This document shows positions 34,902 through 46,440 of a stretch of 64,000 nucleotides of DNA, one piece after another. The DNA comes from Mytilinidion resinicola (Eukaryota; Ascomycota; Dothideomycetes; Mytilinidiales; Mytilinidiaceae). The notes under the pieces were generated by a model. It was not told the DNA's origin, ran no database searches, and worked only from the letters and a program-made list of their open reading frames with translations. Location of the stretch: assembly GCF_010093595.1 (NCBI RefSeq), contig NW_022985437.1:2357431-2421430 (forward strand), read 5' to 3'. Both the position numbers and the translations under genes were made by a program. The first letter of the stretch is position 1, and every line of letters begins with the position of its first letter.

Positions 34902-36162
34902 ATGTTCTCGCGTACCATTCTCATTGCGACCTTAGCGGCTATGGCATAGGCTCGGTAAGACTCATAATGCTTCAAGTATGTCTTCCTCGCTAACGAAAAG
35001 TAGCTTTGGCCAAGAACAAATCCCCATCGCTGCAATTGCAGCCGTGAAGGGTGGAAGTCCAGGACAAGCTGCCACGATTGCCGGCGCCGCCATTAGTGAT
35101 CTGCTAGGTGCCGCAAATGCCTGCGCAAAGGTAAGTCTCAAACCTATCACATTATCCACCCAGCTCTGACAAACACCAGCTCTCCCGCGCCGACCAAATC
35201 ATCACCGAGCTTGGCACTGGCGCCGACTCAATCGCCGCAGCTATTGGCATGGTGACCGCAGAGAAGAACTTCAACAACTTCGTCACGGATATCCCTACCA
35301 TCTGCGATGATCCCACGCTCCCGGCCTCTAAGCAGCTTCGCGGAATCACCCCCTTGATTGACCCTGGAGTTGGTGGATCTGATATCGCCAATGCTCTCTC
35401 TGCCTCCTCTGCCAAAGCGCCGCTTGATGCCACTGGAAAGAGTATCGCGGACCTCCTTACCGCTAATGGCTTCACGAACTTCACGGGTCAAGCGGCTGAT
35501 GGCGCTGCGCCTGCGGCTGGCGGAAATGCTGGCAATGCGGCATCAAGTGTTGTCTCGAGTGCTGTGGCTGCCTCGTCGAGTGCTGTTGTTGGTACGTTAT
35601 ATCCAACCCCCTTAAATTCACACGACTAACCCATATCCCAGCCGACTGCGGCGCTGCCCCCGTCGCCGCAACCTCTACCGCCGCCGCCATATCCTCCGCC
35701 GTTGCAGTATCCTCCGCGGCAGCCGCCACATCCACATCCGCCCCAGCAACCTCCAACGTCCAAAAATCCACCATCGCCGGCCTCGATTTCGGCCTCTGCG
35801 TGCCAACCATCAAATTCGAAGGCGGGCTCGGCGGGCGCCCGGCGACTGAGTTCACCTTCCAGCTCATCGACCCGCTCGCGGGCAAAGGGCAGGAAGAAGC
35901 CCTGAACCCGAACATCATCACCAACCGCGTGTGCGACCAGCTGACGAATGTGTGCGAGGCGAACGCGGCGGCCAAGACGGCGTGCACGGCGGCCAAGGCG
36001 CAGATTTTAGCGCTGGGGACCAGGGATAAGAGCACGGCAGATGCGTGGAATACGGCGTTGGGGTTTGCGGGTACGGTGACGAATCCGGATGGGGGGCCGG
36101 CGAGCCCGGCAGTGAGTGCGAGTGCGGTGGCAGGGAGGAGGGGGGTTAGGTTTGAGGCGTAG
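34902..36162 (+). pseudogene. Secreted, Ala/Ser-rich protein gene with an in-frame TAG in the signal peptide
   Basis: Four exons keep one frame: 34902-34954, 35004-35130, 35180-35591 and 35642-36162, 1113 nt, 371 codons. The first exon encodes MFSRTILIATLAAMA followed by TAG (34947-34949, codon 16) and AR; the frame then reads FGQEQIPIAAIAAVKGGSPGQAA. Apart from the stop this is an ideal signal peptide with an A-x-A cleavage site at the stop position. The mature part has paired Cys (ANACAKLS, TICDD, ADCGA, LCVPTIKFEGGLGGRP, RVCDQLTNVCEANAAAKTACTAAKAQILALG) and a long Ala/Ser/Thr linker of cell-wall type. A bypass start exists at 34978 inside intron 1 (MSSSLTKSS, in frame), which would yield a non-secreted protein. 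Either a recent nonsense mutation or a base-calling error. Family not recognised. Confidence 0.65.
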
Positions 36163-38218
36163 AGGAATGGAGATGGCTTGGAGGGAGAGGAGGAGAGGGT
36201 ATAAGAGATGGGGATGGGCGGGATGGGATGGTCGTTTGGGGGGATGAGGGGAGATGAGGAGAGATGAGGGGAGGCATGAAGAGAAGGAGCCGTTGACGGA
36301 AGTCTTACTGGCGAATCGCAGAAGTGAAGACGAGGGACTTGGATTCTTGTATGATTGAGGAAGAGGATGTGGGAGCGCACTACTAGTATTCTCAAAGACA
36401 TAACTTTCAAAACGAACAGTAGAGCTTTTTACTCGACTTTGCAGACCTACCCTCACACCCCCATTTCACCAACCATTACCCCCCATCTCCATTTCCCTAA
36501 AGCGGTAGATTCCAGCGTAAACCCACAAAGCATAATCCCCACCACCCCCCGTCCATCACTATGGTACCACAACGCGCTGGGCCCAACGAAGTCATTCACC
36601 CATTTCGCTGGCGAACGGTCTCACCCTTCCGCCAAACCCACTTTACCCATCTCAGCCCCCATAAAACTCACGAAAGTCTAGACCCTCTATCTCGCTTCCC
36701 GGCCTACCCCTTCAATCCGCCCCCTTCTCTGTATCCGTCATCGATCCTAGCACAGATCCCCGCCAAATACGTTTCGCGAGCCGCCACCTAAACGAGCCCG
36801 AGGCGCTGGGGCTGGGTCCTCTCGACACCCTGTGGCCTCACGCGGTCTTCTGTACTGCAGAATTCACGTGAGTGCTGCGGGTCCATACAAGGGGGTAACC
36901 TGAGCGGGCTGCTCGTCCTCCCTGTCAGTTTCAGGGGGCATTATAGTAATATCCTAGGAAAATTAGTGCGGGTACGACTATAATGCCCCCTGAAACTGAC
37001 AGGGAGGACGAGCAGCCCGCTCAGGTTACCCCCTTGTAGGATGATGCGCTGGGTTGTGTCGGGCGTGCAAAGTGCACAAGGATAGGTTGCTCACTTCCGG
37101 CACAAGTGCTAGGGTCATGGGGGTTGGGCATGAGGGTGCGGCGGTGTTTTAGTGTAATGAATGGTGTGGAGGTCCGCGGAGGACGGAAACGGGGTATTGG
37201 GGGGCGTGAAGTCCGGAGCTGGGATGCGGCTGGGGTGAGACGAGGGTGTGCGTTGGGGTGTAGGGGGGTTGGGGGTGTTTGGAGCTTGGGGGGAGGAGGG
37301 TTGGTAGTTTGGAGATGGGCTTGGATTGGTGCGTCTTGGTGGTTTGAAGGATAGTGCGAGGTTTCAGCTTCGAGATACTTGGGTTTCTATTTGGGATTAG
37401 AAGATGGGTAGACTCGCCGTACGTAGGAAAACCTCGTGCAAGTGGCAAGTTCAAAGATGAGAAGAGCAAACCTATCATCACAAACGTCATGCCGTACCCC
37501 CTTCGTAAGAAACTCACGCCACTCGTCTGTACCACAAGGTGTGTGCAGTACCCTTCCGATCTCAGATCATCCGGACAATTTCTCTGCTTTGCAGGATCGC
37601 ATATCCGCCCGTACCCATACCCATGCCCATGCCCATGTTCAATCTAACCGTTCGTCGATCATCGTCGGCGCTCTCGGCAGTCTCGTGCCCCCTTTCGCCT
37701 TTCGATGACCGAATCGATATTTGCGATATTTTTCCTGTCTCGGCTCGGCGTACACCCCTTCTCGGGTTGTGTGCATCCTGGTGAAGTGGGTATGTGCTGC
37801 AGACGCGGGTAGCGGGCCGCTTCGGTACCGGGGACGGAAGGGGGATGTTGGGCCGGGAGGGTGGTCTGTTTGGTATCAGTTGGCGATGTGGCGGTGGGGA
37901 TGGTTGGGTTGGGGAGAGACATTGTCTTCGCTTTTGAGAAGAGGAAGTATCTTGGAAGCGAGCGGGATTTGCGGAGTGGAAATGTGTTTGAGACATGCAC
38001 AAAGGTAATATATTTGATGATCGCCTTACCTATCAATGTAGGAGCTGTATAGTAGTAGTATAGTGTGTGTCGTAGTGTTGTATGTTATTGCAAACCTAGG
38101 TATACGATTTTGCCACAAACGGACTCCCGCCGCTAAGCTAGTTACTCTATCCGAGCCCTTGAAGGTGCTCAGTCGCACTCAACCCTCGAACCGCTTCCCC
38201 ATCACGCCACCTCATTTC
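36163..38218. other. 2-kb intergenic region with a foldback element
   Basis: No gene supported. The first 120 bases are almost pure purine on the plus strand (ggaggaggagaggg type). A perfect 62-bp inverted repeat is at 36886-37038. The overlapping open frames at 37100-38050 are on both strands and unsupported. Confidence 0.5.
36886..37038. mobile_element. Palindromic foldback/MITE-like element with 62-bp perfect arms
   Basis: Arms 36886-36947 and 36977-37038 are exact reverse complements over 62 bases with a 29-base spacer. The outer ends read TACAAGGGGG and CCCCCTTGTA, so a TA duplication with CAAGGGGG termini is possible, as for Tc1/mariner-type nonautonomous elements. There is no coding capacity. 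Perfect arms imply a recent origin or gene conversion. Confidence 0.75.
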
Positions 38219-39300
38219 TCACTTAATGGCCCTAACCAGTTCTCTCAAGTCTCCACCCTCAACCCACGGTGCCCCGGCACCTCCCCCGACACTTCCTAGC
38301 CCCCCACTGCTCGAACCTCCAGCACTAACGCCCCAGCCCTCTCCGACCTCTCCCACTACCCTCGCTGGCCGGCCGGCAACGACAGAGCCCGAGGGGATCA
38401 CCATGTGAGATGGGATGATGGTGTTTGAGAGGATTTTGACGTTCTCTTTAACAATGGCGAAGGGCTGGATGACGACGTTTTCGCCGATGTGGACGTGGGA
38501 GGAGATGGAGATTGCGGAGATGGTTGAGCCGGGGCCTGGAGAGGGGTGGAGTTAGTGGATGGTCCTGGCAGTCGTGCGGATTTAGATATGACTCGTTGCT
38601 TCACATGAAGTTGCAATGACAACACACTACCTCGACTTTATAATGCTGACATAGAAATGGGAAGATTGAGAAATCGACCTTACCGACAAAGACATTGTCT
38701 CCGATTTTCATGGGATAGTAATGCACTGCGCCTCTGCTGACTCTGCTGGGAGGTTTTATCACACACCCGGTCGATATCACGGTGCAGCGGCCGATGCTGA
38801 TGGATGTGGGTGGAGCTTCTGGTTTCGATGAGCTGGTGCTAGATGGCATAGCTCGGGTTGGGTGAAGGTCTCCTCGAAGATGCACATCGGATTGGATGAC
38901 GGTGCGGCCACCGAGGGTGATGTTGGCGGTTCCAGTGATGGCGGCACGGCGGGAGACTTTGTTGCCCGAGTCCTAGGGTGTGGATATGAGCTGTGATGTC
39001 ATTGCGGCTATCCATGATATGTTTTGATTGGCCTGAAAAGAAGTAAATGAGGCGAAAGGGCGTCAGACTTCGTGATGGATGATACCGTTTCGCGGAGTTG
39101 ATGCTTTGCAACGAAAATAGTGAAGTTCGGAGAGTAAGAGACAACAGCTCATGAGGAATAACATAGACCATCGTGTTTATACACGGCTTGAGAAAGATTT
39201 GAGGACAAAATCTGGCACTGGTACCACAAGAAGCTCATAAACATACCGTCTCTATGTACTCGCCCTTCGGTGCCGGTCTACGCGTGGTAGGTCGAGACAT
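38219..39300 (-). CDS. Dynactin subunit p25 (DCTN5 / Ro-12)
   Basis: Subunit of the pointed-end complex of dynactin, needed for dynein to bind early endosomes in filamentous fungi. Three exons (minus): 39247-39300, 38684-38972 and 38219-38535; 660 nt, 219 residues. Exon 1 is short and far away and encodes MSRPTTRRPAPKGEYIET; exon 2 continues DSGNKVSRRAAITGTANITLGGRTVIQSDVHLRGDL, and EYIETxSGNKVSR is the family signature shared with human p25. Left-handed beta-helix hexapeptide repeats follow (ISIGRCTVIS, KIGDNVFVG, VHIGENVVIQPFAIV, VKILSNTIIPSHMVIPSGSVVAGRPARVVGE). The C-terminal insert is Gly/Ser-rich and the end is ELVRAIK. Intron 1 is 274 nt, long for this genome, and is easily missed by prediction. 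Confidence 0.88.
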
Positions 39301-40360
39301 CCTTAATACGCGCCTCTGGAGCAAGCAGACATAGGTTTGTGCCAATGAGCCAAACGAGCTTAAGGGCCTGCTTGACGGTTGATCTGTTAGGAAGATAGTG
39401 GCTGCAAAGGAGACCTGCAGGGGAGGTCGACGTCGCTGGAAGGCATAGCCGAGATCACGTGCGACATCATGGGCTTCAAGAATGTTCCACTATCCGCATA
39501 TTGGGTGCGTAAGTGTTTGATAGCCAAGGGTTCTGGCACAGACATGTAAAAGATGGAGTCGTTGGATTCTACGACTACGAGAAGGCTTATTGTTTGTCCT
39601 CCGAGGGCACTAAGACTTCGCCCAGGAGGTTCTTTGCAGTCCATCGATGCATAGAGCTCTAAAGCCATTGATGCACCAATATACTCCCAATCCTTGTGAG
39701 TCTGTTGGTGTGTATATATACTTAGCCGTGGAATGTTGAAGTGGAATCCAGCTGACTTGAGAGGCGACGAAGAATATGCGCAGCCACAACGCCACATACC
39801 GCCACGAAAAGAATCTCGCGACAGAACCGTAGAGTAGAGCTCGGACTTCCGCAAAGTAGAAGGGAGAAAGTGTTATGTGAGCAATCCATCCTAGATCCAC
39901 ATGCACTCTACGAGGGCGCTCCATGGGGAGCAAACTCTGACCTTGGCAGTGTCGTCACATAGAGTGTATTTAAAGCAGCAAGATAGCCGTTTCAGGTGCC
40001 CAATGCAGCTTAGAGCTGGGTCCCTAAGGTGCTCTCCAGCTTGGCATCTGCAGGGCTGGGGCTGTGAGGCGGAGGCGTCCTGGGCATGGTCCACTGCGTA
40101 CGTCGTCGGGCCTCAGCTGTGCCCTCAGCATACGAATCGCTCAGCCTCTTCTCTTCACACCTTGCGCTCTGACGCCAGCCCTATAACAACACCGCCGCCT
40201 CATACTCTCCAGCGTTCTGCTATCAATCCACGGCTGTGCTCGATCCAGTCCACTTTCGTTTCCCCTGGAACCGTCGCTACAACAAACACGCTGCTCTCAT
40301 CGCTCACCGGAAAGCCCTCCTACCGCAGAGACTGCTTCTCCACCGCATCTCTGGCCCAAG
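39301..40360. other. Divergent intergenic region, dynactin p25 and rhomboid gene
   Basis: Contains promoters of both genes. A minus-strand open frame at 39387-39854 has no ATG at its 5' end and no recognisable product. TATA-like tgtatatatactt is at 39710-39722. Confidence 0.5.
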
Positions 40361-42115
40361 ATGGCCGCGAACGACTATTACAACGACCCCCCTCTCCGAA
40401 TTAATCAACCTCTCCCACCCGACCCGCATCTTAACAACCCACTCCCACCAACGCCGCTCAGCACGAGTCCCCACCCTCGTCCTACCGGTGCAACGCCCAT
40501 CTCGCCCGTAGCCTCGCCCTTCGACGATCACACATACCCAGACTACCCAACCACCTCGAGACCAACGCCCTCAAATTACGGAGATACTGGCTACCATGGT
40601 GCAGGAGGGGGATATCAACAAAACCCGTACCACGACAGCTCAGACCCCTTCACAGACCAGAATGCTATCCCGCTACACTCGCAGCAATCGCTGCAGGGGA
40701 AGATGGACGCCAGTCCTACACGATACAACGCAGATCCAGAATCACGCTTTCCTCGGGAAAAGAAGAAGAAGGGCTGGTTTAGCGGGAAGATAACATGGGT
40801 GGTGTACATCCTCACCACGGTGCAAATAGGCGTGTTCATTGGCGAATTGATAAAGAATGGTACATATTGGCTCTTTTTCTCCCCCAAACCTCCCAACCTC
40901 CAAACTTTACGTCTCTAGTACAAATACCCAAATATATCGCGCTAACACCCCCCCAGCCGTCCTCACCAAATCCCCCATCGAAATCCACCCCCAATTCAAC
41001 ATCATGATCGGCCCCTCGCCATACGTCCTCATCAACATGGGCGCCCGCTTCACCCCCTGCATGCACAACGTGCACAATGTGACCGACTTCCAGCTCGAGC
41101 TGCCCTGGCAATGCCCCAACTCCACCACCAACAACGCCGAGTGCACCCTATCCCAGCTCTGCGGCTTCGGCGGCGTCCCCTACCAGAAGCCCGGCACGCC
41201 CCTCTCCGACCGCTCGCACGAGCCAGACCAATGGTTCCGCTTCATCGTGCCCATGTTCCTGCACGCCGGCATCATCCACATCGGCTTCAATATGCTGCTC
41301 CAGCTGACCCTCGGCCGCGACATGGAGCGAGAGATCGGCTCCCTGCGCTTCGCCGTCGTCTACTTCAGCAGCGGCATCTTCGGCTTCGTCCTCGGCGGCA
41401 ACTACGCCGCGCCCAGCATCTCCTCCACCGGCGCATCGGGCTCCCTGTTCGGCATCATCGCGCTCGTGCTGCTAGATCTGTTCTACAATTGGTCTACGCG
41501 GCGCAGCCCCGTCAAAGACCTCCTCTTCATCCTCCTTGACATCGCCATCTCCTTCGTCCTCGGCCTCCTCCCGGGCCTCGACAACTTCTCCCACATCGGC
41601 GGCTTCCTCTGCGGCCTCGTGCTGGGCATCTGCCTGCTGCGCTCGCCGCCGGCGCTGCGCGAGCGCGTGGGTGCAGATGAGCCGCCCTACGCGGCCGTCG
41701 ACACGATGCCCCTCGTCGACGGCGAGGGTGGCGGCATCAAAAAGTTCGCGAAGCAGCCGCTCGGTTTCTTCAAGGGGCGCAAGCCGTTCTGGTGGGCGTG
41801 GTGGTTGTTCCGCGCTGGGTGTCTGACCGGCGTGATCGTGGGCTTTATCCTCCTCTTGAAGAACTTCTACGTCTGGCGGAACGAGTGCTCGTGGTGTAAA
41901 CATCTTTCGTGCTTGGTAAGTTTCCCCTCCACCCTCGTCCTCCCGCGACAAGGGCTGGATTCTGTTCGCTCAAAGCTAATTTCCTGTCTCAGCCTGTAAG
42001 CAACTGGTGCGACATTGGCGCCATCCGCCCCGAAATCGTCACCACAAACACCACCAGCAGGCGCGATCTTTTCGGCCTCGATGGCCTCGCGTCCCTGCCT
42101 CTCGGTGCCTTTTAG
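40361..42115 (+). CDS. Rhomboid family intramembrane serine protease
   Basis: Three exons, 40361-40859, 40957-41915 and 41993-42115; 1581 nt, 526 residues. The first about 145 residues are cytosolic, rich in Pro, Tyr and Ser (PPLRINQPLPPDPHLNNPLPPTPLS). TM1 is ITWVVYILTTVQIGVFIGELI. A large luminal loop with conserved Cys follows (MHNVHNVTDFQLELPWQCPNST, TLSQLCGFGG), then WFRFIVPMFLHAGIIHIGFNMLLQLTLG (rhomboid HxxxN region), GASGSLFGIIALVLLDLFYNW with the catalytic Ser at about residue 326, and GLDNFSHIGGFLCGLVLG with the catalytic His at about residue 378. A further TM and a Cys/Trp-rich tail (WRNECSWCKHLSCLPVSNWCDIG) follow. The Ser/His dyad is intact, so it should be active rather than an iRhom or Derlin. 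Eukaryotic secretase-type (Golgi/plasma membrane) topology is likely. Confidence 0.92.
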
Positions 42116-43027
42116 TATATTTAAGCGGCATTAGCCTATCATAATAAATCTCATTTCTATTAGCAAGCACGTACGCACGCACATCCAACGCAGGCACAAA
42201 ACTTGGGAACCTTCTTCTTTCAACGGCGTTGGATACCAGGTGCTTATGGATAGCATAGCCCCATTCGGCGTTCATGGCATCATATTTGGGATATTGAGTA
42301 GAATTAGCCTGTTGCTGGGGGCGGATACTAGATTCGAGATTGATGACTTGCAACGTTTTGCTGTTCGGCATTGAAATGGCGATGATGAAACACACCACAT
42401 TTGAGAGTTGGTTGTGGGGTTTTTCTGGACATCACGGCAGATTGAGTCAGGCAAAGGGAATGGATATACTACCTAGTAGATTTTGTTGGAGCTCAGATGC
42501 TACCTTATGTTGGAGTGATTTTGTGACCTGACCATAGTGTGATCCTTGTGGGGGGAAATGTAGGGCAGTGCTTTCATGAGATCATATCGCAGAAAGGAGT
42601 AGTGTAGGGAAATGAGAAGAAGGCAAAGGAAAGTAGGGCCATATTGCCATGAGTATGTGAAAGAAAAGAGATGAGGATATAAAGCAAAGCTGAAAGAAAA
42701 GACCAAAGTGTTTAACTTCTCCCAGTCTCATACCTCGTTGATCCACCACTGAGAGCGGCAAGCCGGTGTACGCACGTATGACTGGAAGGTATCATATGAG
42801 GGGTAAAGTCGAGTGGTGACAGAAAATGAAATGGGTTTGAAAGCAAAGTGGAATGCATGTGTTCAATCTTGACCAGTCTCTCATACAGCGCTGAGCCACT
42901 ACGGAGAGCGGTGGGCCTATGTGCGCACGTATGACCAAATGGGATACCGCAACATATCATGTGAGGGAGCAGGTCGAGTCGTGACCAAGTGAGATTGCCT
43001 TGAGCTTGAGGTCCCGAACCAGAGTCC
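42116..43027. other. Convergent 3' region with a degenerate tandem duplication
   Basis: Lies between the stop codons of the rhomboid and C2H2 genes. No coding signal. About 42690-42835 and 42836-42997 are two diverged copies of one about 150-bp unit: both carry ccagtctc, a gagcc/gatcc run, gagagcgg, gcgcacgtatgac / gtacgcacgtatgac, atatcat(a/g)tgagg and gtcgagt(c/g)gtgac. Confidence 0.6.
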
Positions 43028-44556
43028 TCAAATGGTCCACTTCAGATAGTCCAGCTCCGAGCCCGGTTCCACCCAGTCGGGAGGTTTGGTCGACTCGTAT
43101 TGGTTGTACCCCACGGGAATCGGCTGCTTCTCAACTTGGAACTTCTCTTTGGTAATAGGATGCTCGAACTCTTCGATTTCAGGATTTTCGTGTGGGACAT
43201 GGTCGGGGCGGATGGTGTAAGTTGCTCCCAAAAAGCCACCGGATAGTTCATCAAGAGCCTGAGTGAACTTGTCACTCTTCGAAAGATGACAACGGCTGTT
43301 CGGGGCCTCGGCATGCGCAATCAATGCTGCGCTAGATTTGAAAATCTTGCAGCATGATGGGCAGCGTTGATCTCTCATACGGTGAATGCTTAGGATGTGA
43401 TTTTCCAGGTCGAAGTCATTCGCGAATTTTTCCCTGTTGAGGCAGTTAGCAGTCTTTCGATTCACAATGGCCCCACGAAACTTACTCGCAGTGAGGGAAC
43501 GGACATTGATAGGTCATGAGGATAGGATGGTAGAATCGTTTCGGGTCAAAGTCCTTGCAAGTAGGATCCCAGAACCTATCTTTGAATAGGTTGATCTCAT
43601 TGTTTTCATCGACCAAGTCACGCGCTCTTAATTTGTACTTCCATGCATCGGTAGGCGGTGTCTCCTTGGCTTTCGGGAAGAGTGCTTTTGTGACTCCAGG
43701 GCCAGACCAAGGATTCTGAGGCGCGATAGCATCTGGACCAGCGACCTTGGAAACAACACCTGGCTGGGCAGCTTCAGAAAGACGCATGTTAGCAGCACTA
43801 GTCGTCAGGCTGTCCATTGCGCGTTGTCCCTCAGGCTTCGACGATGGCAAGGCAGGGAAGCTCTCCCCAAGTCGGGGTGCATTGACCGATCCGAGTGTCT
43901 TCTCTGGCTCCAGAGCTTCATATTCAAGCCTGGGGCCCTGGCTGTCATCGAGCAGAGCAACACCCCCCCCCTCGTCGTCATCCTGGGCCGCTTCTTCATA
44001 GCCTGCGAGGGCATTGATCTTGGCTAGCTGCTCCGGGGACTTCAGAAGCTTGCTGACGATAGTTTTGTGTGCCAGATGCCCAGAAAACTGAGCGGCACTG
44101 ATCTTCGGGCACTGTCCTTTCTCAAGATGATCAATCATGCGCGATGCTCGTGGGAATGTTTCGCCGCACCCGATGCACGGGACATTCTGATCAACTGGGT
44201 GCGACTTCTCACAAGTTAGCTCATAATTCTTAGTACGAGCTTTTAGGATGTGAACTTACAGCCTCGAGATGGCGTTTCATTCCGCTAATTGAGCCAAACT
44301 CCTCCCCGCAAACTCTGCAAGCCGCCGGATGTTGTAGAGGCTCCTCCGATTTGTGTTTGACGTAGGCTGCCCAATCTGGGAAGTCTTTGTCGCACTTATA
44401 ACAGTAGTCGTGATCATCCCGATACTTCTTATGGCGTCTCAGCTCTTTCGCCGTCTTGAACCTCTGGTTGCAGGGCTGACCAGTCTCGAGGTCCTTGTAA
44501 CCTGTGCATTGGAACTCGTGAGAGGCGGCGAAGCCCGTCTCGTTTTCGCTGGCCAT
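43028..44556 (-). CDS. C2H2 zinc-finger protein
   Basis: Three exons (minus): 44260-44556, 43486-44204 and 43028-43433; 1422 nt, 473 residues. At least six Cys/His finger-like units: FQCTGYKDLETGQPCNQRFKTAKELRRHKKYRDDH, YCYKCDKDFPDWAAYVKHKSEEPLQH, ACRVCGEEFGSISGMKRHLEASHP, VPCIGCGETFPRASRMIDHLEKGQC, YQCPFPHCEEKFANDFDLENHILSIH and QRCPSCCKIFKSSAALIAHAEAPNSRC. The four N-terminal units and the two C-terminal units flank a roughly 200-residue acidic and Pro-containing region. Splicing HLEA|SHPVDQ completes the third finger, and HCE|EKFAND completes the fifth, so both introns fall within fingers. Finger spacing is irregular, which hints at RNA or protein binding as well as DNA. Target unknown. 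Confidence 0.85.
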
Positions 44557-45441
44557 GATGGCTGTGAATGTAAATGTTAAAGGAGGTTTGGTGGTGATGT
44601 AAGGAGGGTGGATCTAGCAACCTGGCTGGAGGAAGGGAGGCTTTGGCCTGGTAAGCTAGGAGCCTGTTAGGCTGTAAGCGATCGAATGAAGTGGAATAAG
44701 AGATGAGGCTTAGTGAAAGGCTACTTGCCTTTGTAACGTGACTGTTAGTCAACGGAGGCCGCTATGTTCACGCCGCGGCTAGAACAGAACAGGCCGACTT
44801 TCTCAGTGTCAGTTGAACTGTCCAGACGCTTGAGGGCGAGGGGCGATCTTCATGAAGAAGGAAGGTTGAGCTGAATAGAAGCCCAAGAGGATGAATAGAT
44901 GAAAGGTGAAGTTGGTAAAGTGGAAGAGGAAGTGAGGTCGACGTCTGGGTTGGATCGAATCTGGAAGTCGCGCTAAGGCCTACCTAATTTTGACGTCTCT
45001 TCCGCAATCTCGAAAGATACCGAATCTCAGGAAACGGTTGATTGGGCATGGAGCTGAGGTGAAGAATCAGATGTTCTGACACCGCCTCAGACACTGCGGT
45101 CTGCTCACACGTTACAGTTGTAGGTACTTATATCACCATTGTCTAGAGCACTCGCGAATAGACCACCACTAGGAAGGAAACGAGCAGAAAACACGTTAAC
45201 TACGCGTATGTTAACTTGTGCTACTGCTCTGGCTATTGTACTATACCACGATTTCTTGGATGCTACAGGATATTAGTCTTCAACTACAGTGATTTCTTTA
45301 TACCATGACGAAGTTACTTTGCATTTGATTACTTCAATTGGGGTTTCAATTTTTTTTATCAAGAACATTACTAGATTTGAATCCTCATACTACCAATGGT
45401 AGGACCATACATCCGCCACGAAGTAATTTTTGTCTCGTCGT
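44557..45441. other. Intergenic region
   Basis: Promoter of the C2H2 gene and 3' region of cyanase. AT-rich between 45170 and 45430. No feature recognised. Confidence 0.5.
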
Positions 45442-46030
45442 CTAGAACCGCGAGTATGGAAGCCTGGACAGGTTAGACTAACCATCATAGGGACGCGGAG
45501 GACTCACCATTTACCCCTGAGCGTAATGACAGCCCAATCTCCCTTCTCGTCCGTCTCCTTTTCCACCTTAGTCGAGAAACTGATTGCGCTCATGATGCCA
45601 TCGCCAAACTTCTCGTTCAACACAGCCTTATATGCATATCCATAGTTTTGCACGATCTCGAAGAGTCTGTAGATCAGAGGCTCTCTTGGAGGCATATCCA
45701 GCGTATGGCCGCGATCGGGGATGCCAGAAAGCTGCGACTCCAACTTCTCCGAGGGTATTCCGAGCAGCTCTGAGAGGCCTTTGATGTCCTCTGCCGACGC
45801 CTGCGCCTGTCCGTAGAACAGGGCTGCGACGGCGACTTCTTCACGGCCAATGTGCTTTGCAATGGCCTCAAAGGTCAAGTTCTTTTGCTTCTTTGCTTCG
45901 AAGAGGGTTGGGGAGGACTCTGGTAAGCGGGGGATGAGAGACGCCTGAGCACGTTAGCATGGTTCAAGGGGCCAGAAAGAAGAAAAGAACATCCACGCAC
46001 ATCTAACGTCACAATACGGTTGCCAGCCAT
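45442..46030 (-). CDS. Cyanate hydratase (cyanase)
   Basis: Converts cyanate and bicarbonate to ammonia and carbon dioxide (via carbamate), a detoxification and nitrogen-acquisition enzyme; homodecamer in known cases. Three exons (minus): 46001-46030, 45508-45944 and 45442-45463; 489 nt, 162 residues, typical for fungi. Exon 1 encodes [10 protein letters not shown]. The N-terminal helical domain ([35 protein letters not shown]) is followed by the catalytic domain [14 protein letters not shown] (active-site Arg and Glu) and [10 protein letters not shown] (active-site Ser). The last exon is only 22 nt and gives the end GKWLPYSRF; without it the frame runs to a TGA directly after GKW, and the conserved LPY end would be lost. 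Donor GTGAGT at 45507 overlaps that TGA. Confidence 0.95.
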
Positions 46031-46440
46031 CTTGGTGGGATGGAAGGCGCGTGCTTACTGGTGAGCTGTATATGATATCTGGGGACGAGTAAAGGTGGAC
46101 GCGTAGGGTACAATTGCACGTCTTGCAAGTCTGGTGGAGATGGCAAAGGTAGACATATTGGCCGAGGAGAGGTGCTATATATACTGGCAGGCGGATCAAT
46201 GGACGACTTGCAACAATGGAGGGGTCTACTTGTACGTGATGCGGGGAGGGCCCGAGAGATGACCGAATGCATGTCATCGATGGACGTCGGCACGCCGAGA
46301 GGATCATCGGCACGGCATTCCTGGGCTGACTACTTTTGACTGACGGGATTAGTTGCTTGTTATCTCTCGGGCCGCGAGGTCTAGAGCAGCTTCTCCGCGG
46401 TGATTACAGTAGCTTTGGCGATGAGCTACTATTAACTAAA

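Noticed and set aside
39387..39933. Minus-strand frames of 155 and 107 residues before the rhomboid gene
   Set aside because: The longer one has no ATG at its start, they overlap in different frames, and no family is recognised; likely promoter sequence.
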